Source: Phoronis australis
Lineage: Eukaryota > Phoronida > Phoronidae
Reading direction: 5' to 3'
Length of the DNA: 64,000 bases
NCBI GenBank assembly: GCA_002633005.1
Contig: NMRA01000056.1
Coordinates: forward strand, 693,165 to 757,164
Made by a program: the position numbers and the translations under genes. Positions 39,248 through 52,076 of this stretch are shown here, piece after piece. Below the pieces are notes generated by a model, which was given only the letters and a program-made list of their open reading frames with translations, had not been told where the DNA came from and made no database searches. Numbering within the stretch: position 1 is the first letter of the stretch; each line of letters starts with the position of its first letter.

Positions 39248-39328
39248 ATGTCAGGTTATATGGACGAGAGAGCAATGTTTCGAGGATCATGACAACATTG
39301 CTCTGCCGAGGTCCATATGACCCGACAT
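39248..39328. mobile_element. Fold-back of about 81 bp
   Basis: ATGTCAGGTTATATGGACGA followed by GAGAGCAATGTT pairs with AACATTGCTCTGCCGAGGTC followed by CATATGACCCGACAT. Arms of about 32 bp surround a short loop. Confidence 0.75.
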
Positions 39329-39425
39329 GTACGAGGAATCACGTTATATTTGTAACGCATGACGGTTGGTCCTTCTTTCCTCTGATTTTTGTCTCTCATT
39401 AGACTTTTACCTGCTTTCATGTACT

Positions 39426-39637
39426 ATGGTAAAAATCCACTAAAATTCTTCAGTTGGGGACACAATATGGAGGACAGAAGAAATAAATTTTCAGGAAAAT
39501 GGTTTGTATGGCGTAGCGATCACCAAACAGCATATGGTAAAATTTTGAGCATTTGCAACAATGTGATAAGCCTTTAAAAATAGAAATATGACAATATTAG
39601 CAATCATTTTTGCCCCAAATTGAAGGATTTTTACCAT
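39426..39637 (+). mobile_element. Small MITE with 13-bp TIRs
   Basis: ATGGTAAAAATCC at 39426 and GGATTTTTACCAT ending at 39637 are perfect inverted repeats. The interior (CAGTTGGGGACACAATATGG, GCGTAGCGATCACCAAACAG, GCATTTGCAACAATGTG) has relatives near 17090-17250, 22893-23060, 37640-37850, 38575-38800 and 40550-40640, in both orientations. Confidence 0.75.
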
Positions 39638-40486
39638 GCAGGGCTTGGAAAGACCAATGACAAAAAAAGAAGAAAATTTTTTAGGCTTGTAAGAGATATT
39701 TTTTGTGTTGTGAAATTAAACTGACATGTTTTAGCATGAAAAAAGTCAAAATAAATAAAAGGAAAGAAAAAAAGAGGAAACAGGAAATCAAAAAAGAGGA
39801 AATCGAAATCAAAAAGAGGAAACCCTCTTAAAAGTGTAAAATTCCCAAGTCCTGGCCATTATAGATTAGAAGCAATGGAGATCATTGCACACACACTATT
39901 CACATTACACCAACTTTAACTGGTGTAATGTAAAAGCACTTTCTGAAGGACCACTTCTTGTCAGGCCTTTCCTAGTAGCTAGTTAAATCTACCGAGTTAG
40001 GCATATATAGCTACCCCTAAAATGACTGGGCAGTTATGGATTGCTGGTATCATCATGACAGGCCATTTCCTGCTGATTACAAGCCTATCCCTAATTGACT
40101 AATTATGCTATGGTCCAGTTGAGAATGACCCAATACCATGTTTACAATGACCCACAAAGGTTGAACTTTGAAGTTTTCATGGGGGAAACTGGGTCGCAAG
40201 GTGGTCATGAGATCATTAGATTGGCATATCCATAGTTCACTTTTGTTTTTCTTTTTATTTATGATAAAACAGAGAATGACAAGCATTTATCATGGGCTGA
40301 TGTGCACCCAAAAGTAAGATATCCACGTGACCTATACTGTTATTTACATGTCAAACAAAGCTGCAACAATAGTAGTTTCCCATAGGTGATAACCACGCCA
40401 GACGCTTACACCCAGCCCCGTCGCCTGTATGTCGCAAGTTAAACAATACCTTGCCAGCTCCCTACGACTGCACTTGGCGTGGGTTG

Positions 40487-41001
40487 TGTACAGACCAACT
40501 ATAAACCTATGCTCAAGTTAAGTTCCACTGTTATCATTCACCAAATTTTAAAAATTGTGGACATTCACAACAATGTAAGAACCTTCAAAAATAAAAAGGG
40601 CAGTTTTATCAATTATTCTTGTATGAAATTGGTGAGATTTTACTGTGCTGTTCCCACCAGTTCTCTCGCTCGCGGGCAGTGCTGTCGCTTTCCAATTCAC
40701 CCCAGTTAGTGCCTCTATGCACCATTGTTTCCAAAGAGATTTGACAGCAGTGCTACCTACTGAGGTATAACTTTTGCCACTGCTGTGTTCGTGAAAAAAT
40801 GAAGACAACTAAATAAGAATACCAAATTTTGTTAGGAAATTTATTCACCTTTCAGAAAATATATACTTTGTAGGGGTTGCAGCTAACAGAATTTAAGATA
40901 TTTGCATGTAAGTACAACCTGGTAAACAAAGTTCGCAGTTACCTTAAAAGTTAAAACTCAGTGGTTTTAAACTTATAACCTCTTTGGTGCAAACAGGGTA
41001 T
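40487..41001 (+). repeat. Dispersed repeat family E, copy 3
   Basis: It begins TTGTGTACAGACCAACTATA and ends TTATAACCTCTTTGGTGCAA followed by ACAGGGT, similar to the ends of the 25120 and 36540 copies. CACCATTGTTTCCAAAGAGA, then TTTGACAGCAGTG, is the shared middle. The hAT-like element begins a few bases further on. Confidence 0.6.
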
Positions 41002-41007
41002 AAATGT

Positions 41008-43192
41008 CAGGGCTCGACATAACGAGCTGCAGGTCGCATTTGCGACCTGAAATTTGGAAATGCGAGCTGAGATTTTTGTCAGCTCGTATAAAGTCGCAAA
41101 ATGCGACCTGGAATTTCCAACGAATGCGAGCTGAGTTTTTACACTTCTCAACAGATACCTGGCAAATACAAAACAGCTCTTGTTAATCCGACCGTTATTT
41201 GGTTGTCAAATCCAAGTTCAAAAAAAAAAAAACTAACCGAGAACAGCCCTCCCGATGACTTGTAAGCAAGTCGCGTGAACATGCGATATGCAGAATCGAT
41301 CTTTAACGCGTTTCATTGGCTAACACTTTCGGCCACTTTTGTAAATTCCCGGATTCGCCGAAGAAAGTTTCGGGCCACTGCTTACACGTGATAAAACTTC
41401 ACAAAACAACGGTGTTTCTATTAATTCTTAAGCGATCAACTTACCAAACTTTGTGGTGGACAAAAATGCTTATTTTTCACATAAGATGTCCTTATTACAT
41501 GTACCAAATATCCACGACAATATCCCTGATATCGCACTGCGGCACCGTTAGCGCGCAAGAGGTCCCGGCAGACAATTGTGACTTAGACTGAGATGTGCTT
41601 CTCCTTTTATCGTATTAAGACAGCCAAAGTGAAAATGACAACCTTATTAATCGCCAAACGACGGTCACGTCTTTACTTTCAATTGCCAAGAAATTCTCAA
41701 ACCCTTTACTTGTTTCTGGGGCTACGTGCGCGAAATATGATTTGTCTTTCACACGTTGTTGCCAACGTAAAGTGTAGGCCTACTCCAGCGATTCAAGTGC
41801 GTGAACTCACGCGTGCGCACCACTTCAAAGAACAGCGACAGTCCTAAATGAAAGAGTATACCGGCTTGGCTCTGGTTTATTTGAAAATGAACTCAGATTC
41901 CCAGCGGTTATAAAAGACCCGATGTCCCGGGACCGATATAACCCAGAACTAACGTTATTCTGTTCCGATGTTTCCCGAGGTCGATGTTCTGTAAACCCTG
42001 TATTCTATGCCCGTAGCCAGCTATTGCAACTAAACTGGCACTAGATGCGAAATTGTGGTTCAAGTTAGCGAACTTTTCATTCTTCTCTTTATACACCCCC
42101 CGGCAACTTTTCGCTCCCCGAACCACCTTCGCCGTAAAATGTTCAGACTCCTATAGAAACAACCTTGTTCCGGCTGAAGCGGGCAGTTAAAAAAATCATT
42201 CCGGGTGGCTAAAAAGGGTACAATGTAGTTGGTAACGATATCCAGAAAGTCACCCCTACCAGATGGAGTTTGCCTCGCAAAATCGTATTATTATAACGTT
42301 TTTTACCATTGCAGCGTTTTAATATTTTATTACCGCAAACACTGAGGTTAACGACTATGCTCACGCACAAGCCTACTCCCTACCTTTAAAGTGTTTCATA
42401 ATAAGCGCTCACTGATCTATTAAAAGTCCCCCCTGAAATTTTGAGAATTTCTAATTAAGCGCCCACAGTTCAAGCTAGCGCCCATCATTGCGCACTACAA
42501 ACGACCGCGTGTGGTTTAAAATTGACACGCAGCTTATATGGTGTGTGTCACTTTCATTTTACACAACTTCAGTTTTCAAAAACGTCTTTTCACAATATGT
42601 AAAAACCAAATCCCGGCTTTGTTTTATACCTCGGAAAGAAAGTTAACACTAGTGACATGCGTGTCGTTTTGCAGCTGACCTACTTTTTCCCGTACTTGGA
42701 AGGTATTGAAGAGCAATATCGCGATTTCCCGAGTTAGTTCGAATCGTTAACGACTTTGATGACGGCCAGTAGCACACCAGATCTAACAAAATCCCGGATA
42801 CTTTTTCAACGGGCATTTTCTCCCTTTTCACATCGCAAATTTAGCTACTCGAATGCACAAGTCAGTTAGAGAGCACCGATTCAACTTTCACGCCGGCAAC
42901 TTGCCTTGCGCTCTAGAGACTTTCAATGGCGGTCGTGAAGAACAGTAAGGCCGTACCTGCATGAATGAAGTCAATTTTGAGATCCGAAATTTGTGAGTGT
43001 TTAACACTGCAGGTAAGAGCATAATCTAAACATTTTCTCGATGATCTAAAAAATCTATTTTGGCGCGTAAAAATAGCGGGAAAATTTTGCGACCTGGCAT
43101 TTACGAATGCGAGCTGGATTTTGAAAATGCGACCTGGGATTTTGGCTAGGTCGCAAAATGCGACCTGGCAATTTTAATAGCGTCGAGCCCTG
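41008..43192. mobile_element. hAT-like transposon with 5-bp target duplication
   Basis: The left end CAGGGCTCGAC and right end GTCGAGCCCTG are perfect 11-bp inverted repeats, flanked by AATGT at 41003-41007 and 43193-43197. CAGGG ends are common in hAT elements; the usual target duplication is 8 bp, and a 5-bp duplication is known for the hAT5 group. Both subterminal regions carry repeated TGCGACCTG and AATGCGAGCTG motifs. No transposase with an hATC domain or catalytic motif is readable, so this is a non-autonomous derivative. It carries a core shared with the 31346-33807 element. Confidence 0.85.
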
Positions 43193-43197
43193 AATGT

Positions 43198-46100
43198 GGT
43201 ATGCTGTCACTATGGCAGATATCTCGACTTATACTACCGTACTTTCATGTTTATGTATAGCGCAAAATGTGTACCCGGTAATTTCAAAAAACGCGAAATT
43301 GCTAACATTGGCAACTAACTCTAAGACACGATCACTTCCTCCTTGGTAAACAAACACATGGTAAACAGCTTCCAGTCAGACATTACCTAATGCTCAGGTC
43401 ACAACAGTCATAAAATGGATGTAATACCCAGAGTGCATGCGCAGCTCAAATCTTTACAAAACTGTATCTTACCAGCCATTCTCATTTCTAGACATTAAAT
43501 TAATTAATTACGCAAACCCCCTATCCCTCTAGAGTACAAGAGGTGACCGAGAACTCACTATCTTAAAGAACAACAATACGATAAAAGTGTTATGGTTGAG
43601 ACTATCCTTCACATGGGGTGAGATCATTCAAGGTTCAACTATTGGGCATTACAAGAAATTTGATTGAACGAATCATCAAAATTAAATACACCAGAAAAGT
43701 ACTATCAGTCAAGATATCCAAAACACACCCGTCCCCTCGACCCCCTCCCTCGTTGATCTGAAACACAGGGATAGTTATGGTAAAAATCCACAGTAAAACC
43801 ACAAGACCACAGTTGTGTACTGTGGTAATCAGTATCAAAAGCAATGGCATAATATGACCACAAAGGCGGGGAATTTACATATTAAAATAACTTTTACCTG
43901 GTCAAAAGGCAACGCAGTTGTATGAGACACGCTTGGTATAACAAACAAAAACATAAATGAAAAAATGAAAATTGATGAAAAAATACTGTATGAGCTTGCC
44001 AACTAAGGGTATGGAGAGACTTAGATAAACCCTAAGTTTGGAACCCAATGATCTAAGGGTGTACAAAGACTGGAAATATACAATAAATTCTTACTGGACA
44101 AAAGAGGCAATACAGTATCCTGAAACACACTGGGCATCAGAGACAAAATTAAACAAAAAATAACGGAACACACTTCCACCAATTAGCCAAACCAGACCCT
44201 TAATTAACAGAGAGATCAGGCAAACGCAAAGTTCACATTATGGATGGCAATGGTCTAAAGGTATATACAAAGGCCGAGAAATGACAATGACTTTTTCCTG
44301 GTGAAAAGTTTAATGCACTGTTCTGAAACATGAAGTGCAAGTCAAAAGTATTCAGACAAACTGACCCGGAACGGGGTGGGAGTTGAATTCATCCTCACAG
44401 GTCTTCCCTATTGACAGACAATGAATGTAAACTAACAAGAAAGTTAGTACCGTAAGGTGAGCAAATCTGCAAATTTTTGTTATTACCAGCCATTTTTCCT
44501 GTTAACAGAATTATATTCCATCATGACAGAAAAACAGTATTTTGTCCAATCACTTATGTCAGTTACTCTACTGGAGTTAACAAGAATTCACGCGTACGAA
44601 ATTTGCTAAATCAAAACTTAAAAGAAGAGAGGGCGACCCAACTTCAACACAAAGTCTGGAGTACAACAGTGTGTACCATTACTTGAAACCCTTACAGTTA
44701 AATTAAGCTTCTCCTTCCTGCAATATATTTCACTATATGCCTTTCACAAAAGAAGGTTGGAAATCCTAAGTTACAAGCTTGGTGTATGAACAGAAACTAT
44801 CATAAAGCATTCGCTTGACTTAAACTTTCCAAGCGATCCATTTCATGGATGTTCATGACTTCATTTTCTTGATTCTAGTTAGAAAGAAAACAGAAAGTAT
44901 CTGAAAGAATATCCCCAAATAATGACGCAACACCTGACATTATTGACAGTAACACCTGCTAACTCTTATGGCACTGAAGCTAACTGTATTCGCACCGTAT
45001 CAATACACACGTTTATGGCAAGCTCACTTGCATTCCTAACTTCGTTCTTAAAGTTAAAAAAGTCGAATTTTAAAAGTTCTCTGCATATGTCAGTCACATG
45101 ACCCCTTCAACTAGCAATTTTCAAGGTCAAGCAAAGATATAATTAGATGCGTTCACCCAAACACACTAATAAGACCTAAGAATTACTTTTCTTGGTTGAA
45201 ACAATTTTAACAATTGATCAGATTGTTTGCCAGTCACAAAACGAATTGACCTGTCCTTTTATAATCCGTGTAAACATTAAGAGAACACAAGTCAAACATG
45301 CTTTTTCTTAGTTGCTAGTCAACAGGTCTAGATATCAGATTCAAACATTGTTTTGATGTTCATTTAGATACTCCACAGCAAATCATAAAACCCCAACAAT
45401 TGCATACCCTACCTAAGTTGAAAGTTTTATTTTATACAACTCTAATGAGTTCTTTTGACATTCATTATGACAGCTTGCAAGATATTGATTGGCCATTGAT
45501 TTTACAACATTTGTTACATAATAACCAGTCCTAAGAATTGGTGGCAATTCCAAGAATCAGTAACAGCATAAGCAATGCCTTCAGGCTACAAATATGGCGT
45601 TGTTTCCGTAAGGCAAGAATCTCGCGAAAACGCAAGAACACATGAAAACACAAGCTTCTATAGCAAGAATTTTGCAGTTACCAAACTCTAACCTGGTACA
45701 GACTCATAAATTATGCCCTCACTTAATCGTTCCGACATATGTCCCTCAGGCTATGAAAACGTTCATTACATCGAACAAGCAACAAAAATAAGAAGGCATA
45801 TGAATTTATTTTTAATCATTGAGTCTAGAGATACATTTTAAAATTATGCACTCATTTGCATGCGCGCCCCTGCCTAAAAAAGGAGGCGGCTCGAATATTT
45901 GAGAATGTGGACCTTTTACTAAGTGACACAGTGAACGATAAGAACTATCGAATGTGCATTCGCCAAATTGTGGTAGTTCCTGCTTTTTAGTGGACTTTCG
46001 TCTCCTTTTCTACTTCTTTCGGAGTTATTATTTCTCTGAGGCGGACATTTTTGCTCACCCCCCCTGGATGTGCGCATGATTTGTGTCCATGCCTTGAAAC

Positions 46101-49100
46101 TTTGCTATTCCAAATAGTCACAAACTGGCTATCATGAGACATTTGGAATCCAAAATCAGATTTTTCAAGCAGAGCAAGATTCAACTGAAACATACACTGC
46201 AGTTCTAAATAGCTGACTATCGTATGAAAGGGTTAATGTCAGTACTAATTTACAACAAAAGTTCTCTACAAGTCCACTCCTCAAAAGAAAACAAAAACGG
46301 CCAGTATTCAAGAAATCTCCAAGAATGATATGCTACTGAATGGGAAAAGTAATAGCTTGCATGACCAAAACAAGATGGCGAGCAGATTTACTAGTGGAGC
46401 ATCATTTCTTTCCCTTCTAGGGCAGGTTTCACAAACCAGAGGGGATGAGTAAACAACTTAAAATGGCGATTCAAAAACCCTGTTATTTACATATATAGTC
46501 ACAAATTGTCTGATACGATGCACTGCTGAGTCTGTTTAAGGTTTAAGTCATACTAGTATCGCTAATCAGGTAGGGTGATCATATCTACTTCCTTATTCCA
46601 GTCAGCTTCAACACAAAACACAACACTAGCCTGCTAACTGCCATATTGGAAGTGGTAAACAAGAGAAATCCCTGTTGTCTCCAGTATGCACAAATTTTCT
46701 GATGGAACCTTCCCCACATTAGCTGTGATCCCAATTTTCTTTCGCGATCACAGATACAGACCAAAGTTACAGTTCATAATAGCCTTCATGCTTCGAGTCA
46801 CAGACTAGGCTCTTGAAAAACACCAGTATCCCATATTCACCAGGTTTACGCAATACAAGAACGATGACATCATGTGGTCACAAGTTATAGGTTGAAGTGA
46901 AGGATCATAGTCTAATATCGGTTTGAAACAAAACCACTGGGTTGCAAGGGTCCCACATTATAATTACTCGGTCGTAATACTGTATTTACTACTCGCTGTC
47001 GTTGCTTGGAGTTGGGTTCGCAGGTTAGCGCAACAACAACTATTCGGGCGGCCGACAAAACGACATGGCGAATTCCCTAGGTACTCAAATCGGATAAACA
47101 TATTTAATTAAATCGACTTTGTAAAGTCTCACAAACTTAATGAGGAAGTATCATGAGCGACACGGTACACTTTTAGCTCTAACTTACCGAATATCACACC
47201 ATCTGTAACACAACTTGAGGAAAAACTACTTTAAATTAGGTTTAAAGAACTTCCCTGAGCTTGCTTGGAAACTTCACTCATGTCTTAATTATTTTTTTGT
47301 ATGCAGCTTTGACCTGAAGATAAAAATCCACAAAAACGTGTGAAACCAAAATTAGATATTTTTGTGCTAAATTAAAGTTAAATTCATAAAATCATATGAC
47401 AAAATGTGGTAATAGTTATTACCAAAATCCATTTTAAAAAAATTAATGGTGCAGAAATTCATGTATTTTGTAAGCACCCAAAATCCACCCACATCAACTT
47501 ATGACGTAGGGGGTTTTCCGAGAACTCAATAGGGAAACTAGGTCACTCTTGGAAACAACATTGGTGGGCAGTTACTTAGTACGTGTTACGAAATGTTTGA
47601 TAACAAAAGATGCAGCGCTTTTTTCACACTGATTCGAGAGATAGAACATTTCTATGCAGGAGGCGCTGTGACAAAGGGTTAAGACAGATAAATTAGGAAC
47701 CAGTAGGCGAAGACTGGTTCTTAGAAGTAAAATAGATAATTCCCCTGGTAAGGAAAACCCGGTTCGGTGCAGTCAACCTCAAGCCTAGTAGCAGATATTT
47801 AGTTAATTAAGTCGTTTTACTGTTTATTTTATTGTTTGTTTCGCATCCACCTTGTACGTTTTACCGTGTTCCTGAAGATGGGAAATGTGCTCTCGAATTA
47901 TAGCTGCTATTTTAACTTGTTTGTTTGTAATGTCCATTGACAATTTGATCACTAGTATACGTTGAAACTGTATCATTAAATACAAATCTTAGAACACGGA
48001 AGTGTACCATTTACTCCTTTGCACACCGTAAGTAAGCAAGAGGACATCGGAGCCCCCGCGTAAGTAAATACGTGCCGGGACCAGTGCACTAAGATTCGGT
48101 GGAGGGTACCCGGGGTGCACGTTTTTACCCGCACGTACATTCTCGACTCATTAAGCTGACGGACTTAACTGGCAGATGATAAATCTCATCCCAAGCCAGT
48201 GTTACGATACGACGAGCCAAGCGGTCTCAGTTCGGGCGCAGACAGAGCCGCAAGCAGAGTTAGTCGAGTCAAATCTACCTAAGATTGACAGGTGCTGAGC
48301 ATGATGGACCATGAACAAAATAAAAAAATCGACCTCTTAATTCTACTTAAAACCGGCCGGGCTGTTTATTACCACACAACACGAACATGACCAACGAGCT
48401 CGGCTGCCGTGTGATTTTTCCGTGAGTAAAAAAGGAACAGCTTGGCCTACTCAGCATTTATGCCCAAGAGAACGCCAGTTTTGCCTTACGTAATTGCACC
48501 GTTCTTGGCCAATGCTGCTCGGTATCGTCCTACGTGACTTCATGCGCGCATCCAGGGGAGCTCAGGGGTTTCGAAGTGGGCAAAAGGGTCCGTCTTCGCG
48601 AGACAAAAAGTCCGATAAAATGAGGCATAAGTTCATTGAACATGCGCAAATGCGTAATTCACAGTGGTGCTCCTTTTTTTGTAGTCCGCCCACTTTTTTG
48701 TTACCAAGAGGTCCAAAGTCAGGAATTCAAGCCCCCATATTGAAGGCTGGGTACGCGCATGGACTCCGACAATGTCGATCATTGTTTGTCCCAGTTCAGT
48801 CTCTTAAAATTCCTATTAAATAAAGCCGACGGTAAAGGAATTATTAAAAAGATACCAAACCCGGTTTTGCCCTATTACCAGATATTAAAAATGACGTTCC
48901 CAACCAATTGTCTAAAAAAAATGTTTTGCAACCCTCGACAACCCTCAAAGGTAGTTTGGAGGAAATTTTGAAGACTCGATTACAAAGTCTGCTAAACGGA
49001 CAAGCATAACCTATGCGCTTTTAACGAATTACGAGGAGAGGCCAAGTACTGACGCCGCAAAAAGTGGCATGGCGTTTTTTGTCTCGTACACCAGCGCTGC

Positions 49101-49662
49101 AGATGCTTTCACGCTGATGACAATGAGATAGGCCTGCGCGGCCGCATCTTTCAGCTTCAATGACCATTGACAGCGCCACGCATCTACATGTTTTGTCTCT
49201 TTTAGAGAAAAACAAACATACAATTCATTGAAACAATGAAGAAAACCCTTTAAGCGGTCGACAAACAGGACCGACGACCTAACAATCAGCACAATGCATT
49301 CCACAAGTTGCGACCTGAGCTTGCCAGATGGTTAACATCCAAATAAAACCTATTTTTTATGCATACATCGAAAAAAACATGGACTCTTATCCGGGCACAA
49401 ACAACTCTTCAAAGCTACGTGTGCTTGCATTGTAACAATAATTTCAATCGGTGTTCCCAATAATGTCGTGGTTGTAAGACAACCTATTTTTGTAAAATAG
49501 TTGATTTTGTCAATTAAATATCAATAGTAGACGTATAACAGTATAATTTTAAAACCTTATGACCCCACAGAATGTTACTGCGTGTACAACCAGGAAGACC
49601 GAGGTCATTTCCACGAACATTTTTTCGCATGCAACTTGCAAATTCAATTTTTTTATTCTATT
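43198..49662. other. No gene seen
   Basis: No supported exon in this long stretch. 47850-49310 is richer in CpG than its surroundings. 46032-46072 repeats the TTTCTCTGAGGCGGAC segment seen at 35541. Open frames at 46923, 48494 and 49029 lack recognisable motifs. Confidence 0.35.
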
Positions 49663-49799
49663 ACATGGGCGGCGCAGCACTGAAAAAAGTGGGAGGCTAA
49701 AGCCCCCATGTGGTGCACCGCCTATTGACCACGTGCGGCGTAGTACTGAAAAAAGTGGAGGCTAATGCCCTTCAGCCCCCTATGGTGCGCCGCCCATGT
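49663..49799. mobile_element. MITE of 137 bp with GC-rich TIRs
   Basis: ACATGGGCGGCGC and GCGCCGCCCATGT are perfect 13-bp terminal inverted repeats. Inside, GTACTGAAAAAAGTGG followed by AGGCTAAWGCCC occurs twice, with the first copy reading GCACTGAAAAAAGTGGG. Confidence 0.8.
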
Positions 49800-50183
49800 A
49801 TTAGCTACAAAGGCACGCCTGTGTGCTTCTTTCAAGGCTTTTTAACCCGAGAACTTCACCTACAAAAATGATTACCTTCAGCTTCCCTAAAAAAAACGAG
49901 TTCGTGATTTTTGAAATCCGAGATCTCGGAAAAGCCTTAAAAATCAAGGTTTTGTAGCGGCTGAGAATACGAAGAATTTGCAAGTTTCGTAGGGAAAAAT
50001 AGCGGAAAATACATCAATCTCCATGAAAAATTACGAATTTTGAAAAAAAAAATCATGTGATTGGGAACACCTGGGCACTACTTTCGGGCACATAAAAAGA
50101 TTCTGCGATCACCAAGCCTTTTGAAAATATATTATTTTATGGGTCTTAGTTTAGAAGTAGCATCCTCGGTAAGGAAGATTGTC

Positions 50184-50340
50184 CAGGGGCGGATCCAGGA
50201 TTTTTTAAGTTGGGGGGCAGGACAGAGTAATAGCCAGAATTTTGTATGTCAGACATTCGCACCCCGGAACTACCAAATGGAATCTGGGAGAAATTTAGGG
50301 GGGTCATAGCCCCCTTGCCTCACCCCTAAATCCGCCAATG
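50184..50340. mobile_element. MITE with GGGGCGGATCCAGG-type ends
   Basis: The left end CAGGGGCGGATCCAGGATTT is loosely complementary to the right end CACCCCTAAATCCGCCAATG. GGCGGATCCAGG-type ends recur in DNA transposons of many animals. There is no coding frame. Confidence 0.65.
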
Positions 50341-50724
50341 TTCCTGAAAGGATCAGGGAATTGGTACACCAATTATGCATTCAACTGAAATATCAGGCTA
50401 AAAGGAGGCCTGATAACATCAGGTAATATCCAGCAGTGTCCTATACAATAGTTGTTTACAAAAAAAAACAAGACTAGTTCAGGTCACAAGCCTATTCATG
50501 GTTCACCAAAGTGTCAGCTTATTTATCTATTGAAATTGTACTTGCGATTGCTTCCTCCAGGACAATTATGCAGCACACAGATAGATAGATAGCTTAGTTA
50601 GCCATTCATAACGCAGTCATACATAGAATACAAGACTCAGTGAAGTAAGGACTAATAATGTGTGCGTGTTTTAAATACTGTACATGCATTTGAGATGCCC
50701 TTGGTAGACTGACATAAAAAATCA

Positions 50725-50765
50725 ATGTGTGAGAGTGTGTGCTAGTGTGTGTGTGCGCGCGCCTT
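50725..50765. repeat. GT/GC microsatellite
   Basis: Alternating purine-pyrimidine sequence (GTGTGAGAGTGTGTGCTAGT, then GTGTGTGTGCGCGCGC). Confidence 0.9.
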
Positions 50766-51285
50766 CGTGGGTCTCTGTACACACAATGAAAACACATTTG
50801 GGCCTATATATACCCAACTGTTTTGTATTGTGTTTCACTAATTATTATACAAGGTAATAAACACATTGCCCTCCCACCTCTCTATCTCTTTCTCCCCCAC
50901 AGCACACAAATCCCAAAGTAAAAGTTCTGTAATGGTTGAAGTTCCTAGTCCCAGCCTTTTTTCCAGGTTCTTGCCCCATTACATAATACAATAGGCCACT
51001 TTGTCTGCTAGCAAAGTAACTTTTCCTTGAATGGGAAAAATTTATTCCATAAGACAAATAAACATTGAACAGCATAAACAAATCCAGAAACCACAGGACA
51101 TTATGTCTGTATTGTATTTACCAAATAAAAAGTGGAGTTTAAAACATTATACAATCACCTGAAATACATTGAAGTGTGTCTAAGGACACAATGTGATGAA
51201 TAATTTACAAGACATCTACACATGGAATTTATGCTTGTCAGAATTACATTTCACAGAGAACAAAATTACACTCACTATCATTTAT

Positions 51286-52076
51286 AAACAAGAGCAACGC
51301 GGAGCGTTGAAATGCGACCACGAATGCATTGCAAATGGTGTGCTTTTAGGGTTATTTATTTGTATCATAGAAATGGCCACTAGATCACACAAAAACGTAC
51401 AATCCACCCAAAAACGGGAACATCCCATATTTCATAAAAATCTGTCAAGGAATTTAAGAGAAACGAAGGAAAACAGAATAAAATGAAAGTGCCACTTGTG
51501 GGCTCAGCGTCCGTTGGATCCGCCTGAAAGTCGTCGTATGTTATCTTCATATAAATTCAAAAACAAGATTTGAAAACAGCAAAAATGGCCACCAAGTGGC
51601 GCAAAATACCTCGATTCCATCCAAAAACAGGAAGATAGCGTCATCTCACCAATAGATGCCTATATTAAACATTTTATGGAAATCTGTTGAGGACCTTTTA
51701 AGATACAGACTGGTAAACATAAAAACTAGGTGGCGCAAACTACGTCAAATCCATCTGAAATCGGGATAGCGTCATCTCACTAATAGGTGCCTATATACCA
51801 AATTTTATGAAAATCCGTTCAGGACTTTTGAAGATACAAAGATAAACGTAAAAAACTAAAATTGCCACTAAGGGGCACACCAGTAGTCGGATCAGTCCAA
51901 AAGTTCGCTCATGCCATCCCATCCACGGAAGGAACACATGTGCAAAAATCCATGAACATACGTCAAGGCGTTTTGGAGATAGAGCAGCGAACGCCGGACG
52001 GATCCCAGACGGACTCCGGACAGACGGAGATGACAGCATAATGCGTCCACATATAAATATGTGGGCGCGTAAAAAG
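51286..52076 (+). repeat. CTCF-box repeat family, copy 3 (shortest)
   Basis: The start ACAAGAGCAACGCGGAGCGT and the ending ATATGTGGGCGCGTAAAA match the other copies, but internal deletions leave fewer monomers. Boxes are degenerate: CCACTAGATCACAC near 51376, CCACCAAGTGGCGC at 51589 and CCACTAAGGGGCAC near 51866. No box fits the CTCF consensus completely, so this copy is probably older or eroded. Confidence 0.85.

Noticed and set aside
47667-48190. Possible solo LTR (TGTGACAAAGGG start, ATTAAATACAAAT, CpG-rich 3' part)
   Set aside because: I could not find a matching second LTR, a CA terminus or flanking duplications.
48494-49304. ORFs in a CpG-richer region, including a hydrophobic minus frame near 49029-49304
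   Set aside because: No domain, no splice sites and no consistent frame; higher GC alone lengthens open frames.
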